50,169 nt of DNA from Gammaproteobacteria bacterium (GTDB taxonomy: Bacteria; Pseudomonadota; Gammaproteobacteria; Pseudomonadales; Azotimanducaceae), in assembly GCA_012961165.1 (NCBI GenBank), contig DTZW01000389.1, positions 15,058 through 65,226 of the forward strand, given 5' to 3'. This document shows positions 16,333 to 23,095 of this stretch, piece after piece. The notes beneath the pieces are model-generated. The model was not told the DNA's origin. It ran no database searches and saw only the letters and a list, made by a program, of their open reading frames with translations. Numbering within the stretch: position 1 is the stretch's first letter; every line of letters starts with the position of its first letter. The position numbers and the translations under genes are program-made.

Positions 16333-17457
16333 GTGAATAGCTCAGAGATGGTAGACGTCTGCATAGTGGGGGCGGGCGTCATTGGCCTGGCGATTGCCCG
16401 GGAGTTGGCGATTTCCGGAAAAGATGTTCTGGTGCTGGAGCAGGGGCCGAGAATTGGGGAAGGCGTTAGTAGCAGGAACAGCGAAGTCATACACGCAGGC
16501 ATTTATTACCCGGCGGGCTCGTTGAAAGCTGAGCTTTGTGTCCGTGGTAAGTCGTTGCTCTATGAGTATTGCGCGCCCAGGGGCATTGGTCATGATCGAA
16601 TAGGTAAGCTTATCGTAGCCACCACTGAGGCTGAAGAGCAGCAGTTGCAGGATATCAAACGGCAAGCAGCGGACAATGGCGTTGACGACCTGGTTGAAGT
16701 TTCCCGTCATCGACTTCAAGAAATGGAACCGGCGCTAAACGCGAGTATGGCGCTGTTCTCTCCGTCGACGGGGATTATTAGTGCGCCTGAGTTGATGACC
16801 TCGTTACTTGCTGATCTTGAGTCTTGTGGGGGCACACTCGCAACAAGGTCCTTTGTAAGCGAGGTCAAATATGGAACGTTGGGATTCACCGTAAGGTGTG
16901 ACATTGAGAATGAGCTCTATGAGTTTCAGTGTGAACGACTGGTCAATGCCGCAGGATTAGGGGCACAGCAACTCGCGACATCTATTGAAGGTCTGTCGCA
17001 GGAGTTTGTACCGCCGCTTTTTCTTTGTAAGGGGAATTACTTCACGTATCAGGGCCGACCTCCTTTTTCACATTTGATTTATCCCTTACCAGAACGCAGC
17101 GGCGCCGGACTGGGTGTGCATGCGACGATTGACCTTGGTGGTCAGGTTAAATTCGGCCCCGATGTAGAATATGTGGAAACTGAAGACTACGCTGTATCCG
17201 ACGACCGGCTGGATCAAGGTATCCGTGCTATCAGGAAATACTTCCCTGCACTGGACCCGGAGCGTCTGGTTGCGGGTTATGCCGGTATCAGGCCTAAGTT
17301 ACAGGGTCCAGGAGATCCGTTTTGTGATTTTGTTATCCAGGCGGAAGATGTCCACCAGGTTCCAGGGTTGGTGAATCTATTTGGCGTAGAGTCGCCGGGT
17401 TTGACTTCATCCATCGCCATAGCAGAAACTGTCGCCGCACGACTTTACCCACTATAG
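16333..17457 (+). CDS. FAD-dependent oxidoreductase, L-2-hydroxyglutarate oxidase-like
   Basis: A DAO-fold flavoprotein of 374 residues. The N-terminal dinucleotide motif VGAGVIGLAIARELA (residues about 12-26) is followed by VLEQGPRIGEGVSSRNSEVIHAGIYYP, which is typical of the LhgO/L2HGDH branch that oxidises L-2-hydroxyglutarate. The C-terminal FAD segment reads GYAGIRPKL...LFGVESPGLTSSIAIAETVA. The start is GTG 16333; ATG 16348 is an alternative just before the FAD motif. Its neighbours do not point to a pathway. Other substrates such as 2-hydroxy acids or amino acids cannot be excluded. Confidence 0.82.
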   Translation: MNSSEMVDVCIVGAGVIGLAIARELAISGKDVLVLEQGPRIGEGVSSRNSEVIHAGIYYPAGSLKAELCVRGKSLLYEYCAPRGIGHDRIGKLIVATTEAEEQQLQDIKRQAADNGVDDLVEVSRHRLQEMEPALNASMALFSPSTGIISAPELMTSLLADLESCGGTLATRSFVSEVKYGTLGFTVRCDIENELYEFQCERLVNAAGLGAQQLATSIEGLSQEFVPPLFLCKGNYFTYQGRPPFSHLIYPLPERSGAGLGVHATIDLGGQVKFGPDVEYVETEDYAVSDDRLDQGIRAIRKYFPALDPERLVAGYAGIRPKLQGPGDPFCDFVIQAEDVHQVPGLVNLFGVESPGLTSSIAIAETVAARLYPL

Positions 17458-17547
17458 GGTTTGCAGTGGAGGGCTGTATTTACCAATGACAGGGCCTTCT
17501 TTGTATGCTTACACCCTACGCTCACATCTCACTTATTGAGGTATCTG

Positions 17548-18471
17548 ATGTCTAGTCATACGCATAGCCATGATCATCATGGACATGAACACAACGTAGG
17601 GTTTCGAAATATCAGTGCCAGTTTCGTGATTGCCGTTGTCGCAAATTTGGGATTCACGGCGATAGAAGCCTTCTATGCCTTTATTACTGATTCAGCAAGC
17701 CTGCTGGCGGACGCCGGGCATAACCTTTCTGATGTCCTGGGCCTGTTGCTTGCCTGGGGTGCTGCGCACCTTGCCACGCGCAGTACCAGTAGCCTTTACA
17801 GTTATGGCTATCGGCGCACAACTATTCTCGCGGCAATAACGAATGCCCTGGTACTGATCTTTGCCGCCGCTTTTATAGCGTTTGAGTCAATAGACAAGAT
17901 ACTAAATCCGACGGAAGTCTCGGAGATTGTCATCATGATCGTCGCAGGGATCGGCATTGCGGTGAACGCGGGTTGTGCCATGTTATTCAGGGCGTCCAGT
18001 AAGCACGACCTGAACGTGAAAGGCGCGTACCTCCATCTTGCCTATGACGCGCTCATATCAGCAGGGGTCGTAGTCGCTGCGGCGGCCATGTATTTCACAG
18101 GATGGCTATGGCTGGATGGTGCAGTGGGTCTGCTCGTTGTCGTGGTGATCATCTGGGGGACCTGGGGATTACTGATGGACAGCGTGAACATGATTCTTGA
18201 TGCTGTTCCCCAACATATCGATCGCGAGGCCGTGCATAATTACCTGCTGGAAATCGACGGCGTCAGCGAGGTCCATGATCTTCACATCTGGGCGCTTAGT
18301 ACGAATGAAAGCTGCCTGACGGCTCATCTAGTGATGCCAGAGAATACCTTGTGGGATGCTGAGTCAGGTTACGGGGATATAGGTAAGGCGCTCGACGATG
18401 ATTTCAGGATTCAGCACGTCACGCTTCAGATTGAAAAAGATTTCGATTGCGCCACTCAGGATTGTGACTAG
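17548..18471 (+). CDS. Cation diffusion facilitator metal exporter (CzcD/ZitB type)
   Basis: Inner-membrane divalent-cation/proton antiporter, 307 residues, probably for zinc or similar metals. A histidine-rich cytosolic N-terminus (SSHTHSHDHHGHEHN) precedes six transmembrane helices. The metal site is formed by HNLSD in helix 2 (DAGHNLSDVLG) and HLAYD in helix 5, and the C-terminal cytosolic domain has VSEVHDLHIWALSTNE and HVTLQIE. I start at ATG 17548, preceded by GAGG at a spacing of six; an upstream frame from 17461 lacks family sequence. The DSD1-family gene follows after 29 bp, so cotranscription is possible. Confidence 0.92.
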   Translation: MSSHTHSHDHHGHEHNVGFRNISASFVIAVVANLGFTAIEAFYAFITDSASLLADAGHNLSDVLGLLLAWGAAHLATRSTSSLYSYGYRRTTILAAITNALVLIFAAAFIAFESIDKILNPTEVSEIVIMIVAGIGIAVNAGCAMLFRASSKHDLNVKGAYLHLAYDALISAGVVVAAAAMYFTGWLWLDGAVGLLVVVVIIWGTWGLLMDSVNMILDAVPQHIDREAVHNYLLEIDGVSEVHDLHIWALSTNESCLTAHLVMPENTLWDAESGYGDIGKALDDDFRIQHVTLQIEKDFDCATQDCD

Positions 18472-18500
18472 TGTTCTCAAAAATTGGAGTAGCTACGTAA

Positions 18501-19673
18501 ATGACAACGTTATCAGGGTTCTATCAACAGGTTCGTGAAGCTCGCCCAGTGGAACCCATAATACTTGATGATCCGATCCCGTTGGGAGAACTCCAGACGC
18601 CAGCGCTGATTATCGACCTGGATGTGTTCGACGCTAATCTTGCCAGGATGCAGTCTTACCTTGGCCAGCAGGAAATTGCACTCAGGGCGCACACCAAAAT
18701 GCACAAGTGTCCGATCATCGCGCGCAAGCAGATTGAAGGCGGCGCAAGTGGGGTCTGTGCGGCAAAGATTAGCGAGGCGGAGGTTATGTGCGCTGCAGGT
18801 ATCGAGGATGTCCTGGTCACTTCACCCATAGCAACGCTGGATAAAGTGAATCGGTTCGTTGCAGCGCGAAGAAATCATCCCGGATTAAAAATTGTAGTGG
18901 ATAGCGTCGACTCAGCGAACCTGTTGGCAAAGGTTGCCGGTTTGGAGGGTCTTGTTGTCGACGTCTTTGTAGACCTGGACCCGGGAATGGGGCGCACCGG
19001 AATCGAAACAGGAGATAAAGCCCTGCAACTTGTTCGCCACATCAGCGAATCGAAATCGCTGAATTTTTCGGGGCTCCAAATGTACGCCGGCAACTGCATG
19101 CATATTGAAGGGTTCTCTAAGCGCAAACAGAAATATGCTCACATAATGAATAAGGGCATTGAGACCCTTGCGTTGCTTGACCAGGCTGGAATAGTGGTAC
19201 CTGTTGTGTCCGGAGGAGGAACCGGCACTTACAATATGGAACCTGACCTTGGGCTGATCAATGAACTCCAGGCTGGTTCCTATGCATTTATGGACATTGA
19301 GTATCGGGATATTGGCGGGGTTGACTCAGCGCAGTTTCTGGATTTTGGTGTTTCGCTGTACGTTCTCGTTACCGCGATCAGTCAACCGCAGAGTCGGCTT
19401 ATCACCGTAGACGGAGGTTTTAAGTCATTCGCTTCGGACAAGATGGCGCCAGAGTTTCGGGATGTCGAAGGCGTCACCTTTCATTGGGGTGGAGATGAAC
19501 ACGGCATCGTTCAGTTGAACAATCCATCGCTTGAAATTCGCCTGGGGAACAAACTTCCAATGCTTACTCCGCACTGTGACCCCACGGTAAACCTGCATGA
19601 TTTTTATTTCCCTTATCGCGATGGTCTGGTCCACGAGATATGGCCGATTACTGCAAGAGGATTTTCACATTGA
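18501..19673 (+). CDS. DSD1-family PLP enzyme (3-hydroxyaspartate / D-threonine aldolase-like)
   Basis: Fold-type III PLP- and metal-dependent enzyme of 390 residues. It shows LQTPALIIDLDVFDANLARM, the PLP lysine in LRAHTKMHK (Lys66), VDLDPGMGRTGI, VSGGGTGTYN, and the metal site in HWGGDEHG and LTPHCDPTVNLHD near the C-terminus. The ending (HDFYFPYRDGLVHEIWPITARG) resembles, from memory, D-threonine and 3-hydroxyaspartate aldolases, which yield glycine plus acetaldehyde or glyoxylate; D-serine dehydratase is the other option in the family. Its stop overlaps the next start by 4 nt. Because the next two genes belong to a glyoxylate-linked CoA pathway, an aldolase that handles glyoxylate and glycine is an attractive inference. 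Confidence 0.75.
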   Translation: MTTLSGFYQQVREARPVEPIILDDPIPLGELQTPALIIDLDVFDANLARMQSYLGQQEIALRAHTKMHKCPIIARKQIEGGASGVCAAKISEAEVMCAAGIEDVLVTSPIATLDKVNRFVAARRNHPGLKIVVDSVDSANLLAKVAGLEGLVVDVFVDLDPGMGRTGIETGDKALQLVRHISESKSLNFSGLQMYAGNCMHIEGFSKRKQKYAHIMNKGIETLALLDQAGIVVPVVSGGGTGTYNMEPDLGLINELQAGSYAFMDIEYRDIGGVDSAQFLDFGVSLYVLVTAISQPQSRLITVDGGFKSFASDKMAPEFRDVEGVTFHWGGDEHGIVQLNNPSLEIRLGNKLPMLTPHCDPTVNLHDFYFPYRDGLVHEIWPITARGFSH

Positions 19674-20677
19674 GTGTAGAAGTACCCTGGTTCGAGGATT
19701 TCTCTGTAGGAGATGATCTGAGTGCCGTTCCTTCCGTTACGGTGACTGATGGCTACGCTGCGATTCACCAAATGGTCTTTGGGGATCGCTCCCGACTTCC
19801 GCTTGATCTTGTTTTATCCCGGCAGGTGACCGGTCAGGAGAGAGCGTTGGTTAACCCTGCTCTGGTGTGCAACATTGCGATCGGCCAGAGTACGATTCCG
19901 ACACAACGCGTGTTAGGTAACCTGTTTTATCGGGGATTGCGGTTCCATCGGCCCGTTTATATCGGGGATACCCTGACGACGACAACCAAGGTCGTGGCGC
20001 TTCGGCAGAATGCGATAAAACCGGGACGGCCTTCCTCGGGAATGGTTGGCCTGGAAATGCACGTCGTGAACCAGGATGGTGAAACTGTCCTGCTATTCTG
20101 GCGATGTCCCATGGTGCCCTGCAGAGAAGAGAATGCTGATACCGGTCACAATGATGATTTATCGTTAATGCCCGAGAATATCGATCGTGAAGACCTGTTG
20201 ATTGCTGTTCCTGACTGGAATCTGGATTTACTACCAGCCGTCACAGATGAGTTCAGCCCGGGAAACGTAATTAAGGTTGAAGCCAGGGACACTGTGACTT
20301 CCGCGCCAGAAATAGTGCGTATGACATTAAACCTGGCGATGACGCATACCGATGCAGATCGCGGTGTCTATAAGAGGCGCCTGGTATACGGCGGGCACAC
20401 CATTTCGCTTGCGGCTGCCCAGCTTTCAAGGGTACTGCCCTCGCTTGCAACCGTACTTTGCTGGTACAAATGTAATCATGTTGCGCCTGTGTTTGAGCAG
20501 GATATTTTGAGCAGCGTAATAACAGTCAAGGGAGAAACTTCAGCAGGTAACAGAAAAATTCTGGATCTGGGTATCGAGGTGTATGCAGAAAGGGGATCAG
20601 AAGCTCCGGAACCTGGAAGTGATATCAAAGTGCTTGATTGGCAATTAGCGGTATTGGTCGGAGGTAAAGGTGTCTAA
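19670..20677 (+). CDS. MaoC-type double-hotdog hydratase, mesaconyl-CoA hydratase (Mch)-like
   Basis: A 335-residue double-hotdog acyl-CoA hydratase. The N-terminal half begins PWFEDFSVGDD and carries GLRFHRPVYIGDTLTTTTKVVALRQN; the second half has RRLVYGGHTISLAAAQLSRV. This layout recalls Chloroflexus mesaconyl-C1-CoA hydratase (2-methylfumaryl-CoA / beta-methylmalyl-CoA), not the Meh type. I start at TTG 19670, which overlaps the previous stop (TTGA) and has AGAGGA eight bases upstream; ATG 19640 would add ten residues inside the previous gene. The next gene, mct, overlaps by 8 nt, and Mct uses exactly the Mch product, which supports the call. Confidence 0.68.
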   Translation: MSVEVPWFEDFSVGDDLSAVPSVTVTDGYAAIHQMVFGDRSRLPLDLVLSRQVTGQERALVNPALVCNIAIGQSTIPTQRVLGNLFYRGLRFHRPVYIGDTLTTTTKVVALRQNAIKPGRPSSGMVGLEMHVVNQDGETVLLFWRCPMVPCREENADTGHNDDLSLMPENIDREDLLIAVPDWNLDLLPAVTDEFSPGNVIKVEARDTVTSAPEIVRMTLNLAMTHTDADRGVYKRRLVYGGHTISLAAAQLSRVLPSLATVLCWYKCNHVAPVFEQDILSSVITVKGETSAGNRKILDLGIEVYAERGSEAPEPGSDIKVLDWQLAVLVGGKGV

Positions 20678-21881
20678 AGGTGTACTCAGTGGAATGAAAG
20701 TCGTGGAAGGTTCTGCCTTTGTCGCAGCGCCGCTGGGTGGGATGACTCTGGCGCAACTTGGTGCAGATGTCATTCGATTTGACCCTATTGGTGGTGGGCT
20801 CGATTACCGGCGGTGGCCGATTACGGATAACGGTATGAGTCTGTTCTGGGCCGGCATGAACAAAGGCAAACGGTCATTCCAGGTCGATATTGGACACGCA
20901 GAAGGTCGTGAATTGATTATGGAGTTGCTCCGTGGTAACAGTCAGGAGGATGGGATATTTCTGACAAACTTTCCTGAACGTGGCTGGCTGGCTTATGAAA
21001 AACTCAAGCAAGTTCGCGAGGATCTCATCTACGTCAACATCATGGGAGACCGGAAAGGTGGCTCAGCTCTCGACTACACCGTGAACTGCGCGGTTGGGTT
21101 CGCCAGTGCAACAGGTGATCCGTCGAATGAGGACCCCACTAACTACCTGTTGCCTGCCTGGGACAACATTACGGGACAGATGTCGGCGGTGGCATTGCTG
21201 GCAGCTGACCGTTCCAGGCGTATCAATGGTGAGGGACAATTGGTGAAAATTGCCCTGAAAGACGTGGCAGTCGCGACAGCAAGTAACCTCGGTAATATCT
21301 CAGAAGTGACAATTAACAACGAAGACCGCCAGAAAGCGGGTAATTACCTCTATGGTGCTTTTGGTCGGGACTTTGTGTCAAAAGATGGTGTACGGGTCAT
21401 GATTGTTGGCTTAACGCCGCGCCAGTGGAAGGGTATTGTTGAATCAATGGGGATTGCGGGTCAGATGTCATCGCTGGAGATTGATTTGGGCTATAGTCTT
21501 TCAGGTGAAGGTGAGCGATTTAAGGCTCGCCACAAGATCGCCGAATTGGTCGAGCCATGGTTCGCGTCCAAAGCCTATTCAGAGATTTGCCCTTTGTTCG
21601 ATGAACATGCGGTTTGCTACGGACCTTACAGAAGCTTCAGGGAAATGGTTGAAGATGATGATGACTGTTCGCCGGATAATCCGATGATGGCAACGGTTAC
21701 CCAGCCGAATATTGGAGAGTATCTCGCCTCAGGCTCACCGATCCGGTTTGTAGACGACAACCTCGAAACGCTTCCTGCGCCGACGCTGGGGCAGCACACC
21801 GAGGAAATCCTTAAGCAAGAGCTCTCGCTAAGTGACGGCGAAGTCGGCCGCCTGAAGGCCCAGGGTATTGTAGCCTGGTAG
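20670..21881 (+). CDS. mct: Mesaconyl-CoA C1-C4 CoA transferase (2-methylfumaryl-CoA isomerase), CaiB/BaiF family
   Basis: Class III CoA transferase of 403 residues. The N-terminus VVEGSAFVAAPLGGMTLAQL followed by GADVIRFDPIGGGLDYRRWP, and later segments such as ITNFPERGWL-like, LPAWDNITGQM, GQLVKIALKDVAVA, NYLYGAFGRDF and YGPYRSFREM, closely resemble the Chloroflexus Mct as I remember it. Mct moves CoA within mesaconate from C1 to C4, a step of the 3-hydroxypropionate bi-cycle and of glyoxylate/propionyl-CoA co-assimilation to pyruvate. The start is GTG 20670, coupled to the upstream hydratase. The remaining enzymes (malyl-CoA lyase Mcl, hydratase Meh, citramalyl-CoA lyase) are not in the window. 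Confidence 0.82.
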   Translation: MSKGVLSGMKVVEGSAFVAAPLGGMTLAQLGADVIRFDPIGGGLDYRRWPITDNGMSLFWAGMNKGKRSFQVDIGHAEGRELIMELLRGNSQEDGIFLTNFPERGWLAYEKLKQVREDLIYVNIMGDRKGGSALDYTVNCAVGFASATGDPSNEDPTNYLLPAWDNITGQMSAVALLAADRSRRINGEGQLVKIALKDVAVATASNLGNISEVTINNEDRQKAGNYLYGAFGRDFVSKDGVRVMIVGLTPRQWKGIVESMGIAGQMSSLEIDLGYSLSGEGERFKARHKIAELVEPWFASKAYSEICPLFDEHAVCYGPYRSFREMVEDDDDCSPDNPMMATVTQPNIGEYLASGSPIRFVDDNLETLPAPTLGQHTEEILKQELSLSDGEVGRLKAQGIVAW

Positions 21882-21949
21882 CTGTTTTCGAGTGCCAGTT
21901 GTTGCACCTGAAGGACGGAGTGCCTTGATTTTATTGAGTATTTCCAACA

Positions 21950-21979
21950 CTTGATACCGTTCAATCCAGCCTTTTATGA
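21950..21979 (+). promoter_or_regulatory. Sigma-70-type promoter of exbB operon
   Basis: TTGATA (21950-21955) and TATGAT (21974-21979) each match the consensus at five of six positions, with an 18-nt spacer, 38 bp before the exbB start. It would drive exbB-exbD-msbA/lpxK and perhaps the genes beyond. Confidence 0.55.
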
Positions 21980-22017
21980 TACAGTAACCCAAATTTGACT
22001 CGCCTCGGAGAATAACC

Positions 22018-22674
22018 TTGTTTGAATTGGTTCAGGCCGGTGGGTGGTTAATGATTCCCATTCTTCTGTGCTCCGTCGTTGCCGCAGGTATCTCTGTGGA
22101 AAGGTTTTGGACGCTGCGTGCAGAGCAGGTCGCACCGCGAGACCTTCTTACCCAGGTCTGGACCTGGATCAGGAACAATGAGATGGACAGCAGCAGATTG
22201 CGCGAAGTGAAGAGCGGTTCACCGCTCGGGCAGATACTTGCCGCTGGCATCACATCTCATCGCCGAGGCAGGGACCTGATGAAGGAGTCTATTGAAGAAG
22301 TCGCCAATCACGTGGTGCATGAACTAGAGCGATATCTCAACACCCTGGGTACCGTGGCTGCGATCACTCCACTACTTGGATTGTTGGGTACTGTCATCGG
22401 TATGATTAAAGTATTTACGGCTATTCAGCTGGAAGGCACAGGCAACGCGGCCGTGCTGGCTGGTGGTATATCAGAGGCGCTCATCACCACCGCAGCAGGA
22501 TTAACGGTGGCGATCCCAAGCCTGTTTTTCCACCGTTATTTTCAACGTAAAGTTGATGAGCTGGTTATCTATATGGAGCAGGAGGCGCTCAAGCTCGTTG
22601 AAGTACTTAACACCGACCGAACGGACAACGCAGATGTAAAGCATCCGGCAATGGCCCAGGCAATAAATAGGTGA
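22018..22674 (+). CDS. exbB: ExbB/TolQ/MotA-family proton channel protein
   Basis: Inner-membrane proton-channel subunit of 218 residues that with ExbD converts proton motive force into work on TonB- or Tol-type partners. Helix 1 lies at residues about 5-25 (GGWLMIPILLCSVVAAGISVE), and the paired C-terminal helices carry LGTVAAITPLLGLLGTVIGMI and the AGGISEALITTAAGLTVAIP motif. The start is TTG 22018 with GGAG eight bases upstream. exbD overlaps by 4 nt. The pair sits directly before the lipid A genes, a common arrangement in gammaproteobacteria; no tonB is seen here. Confidence 0.92.
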   Translation: MFELVQAGGWLMIPILLCSVVAAGISVERFWTLRAEQVAPRDLLTQVWTWIRNNEMDSSRLREVKSGSPLGQILAAGITSHRRGRDLMKESIEEVANHVVHELERYLNTLGTVAAITPLLGLLGTVIGMIKVFTAIQLEGTGNAAVLAGGISEALITTAAGLTVAIPSLFFHRYFQRKVDELVIYMEQEALKLVEVLNTDRTDNADVKHPAMAQAINR

Positions 22675-23093
22675 AGTTCTCCAGGCGTGCTCGCCAGGAG
22701 GTAGAGGTAAACCTGACACCGCTGATTGATGTGGTGTTTCTACTACTGATTTTTTTTATGGTATCGACGACATTCACAAAAGAAACCCACCTTTCGATTG
22801 ATCTGCCGGAATCCAGCTCGCAGTCGAATCGTGTGGCAGACCTGCAGATTGAAATTTTAATCACGCGAGAAGGTGATTTTGCGATAAATGGTGTTGCATT
22901 GATCAACCGAGAGCAACGCACTCTTCGGGCTGCCATAGGCAAGATCAGTGAAGGTGACACTGCGATTCCAATGGTCATTACTGCTGATTCAGCTACCCCA
23001 CACCAGTCTGTCGTGACGGCACTGGATGTTGCGGGTCAACTCGGGTTCTCCCGCTTGAGTATCACGACCACATTGACTAACCCCGCGGACTAA
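22671..23093 (+). CDS. exbD: ExbD/TolR-family proton channel protein
   Basis: Partner of ExbB, 140 residues. A basic cytosolic start is followed by the single transmembrane helix with the proton-carrying aspartate, VNLTPLIDVVFLLLIFFMV (Asp20), and a periplasmic domain ending near LDVAGQLGFSRLSITT. The start is GTG 22671, overlapping the exbB stop by 4 nt; the MsbA-LpxK gene begins 2 nt after its stop, so the unit is tightly coupled. Confidence 0.93.
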   Translation: MKFSRRARQEVEVNLTPLIDVVFLLLIFFMVSTTFTKETHLSIDLPESSSQSNRVADLQIEILITREGDFAINGVALINREQRTLRAAIGKISEGDTAIPMVITADSATPHQSVVTALDVAGQLGFSRLSITTTLTNPAD

Positions 23094-23095
23094 TA

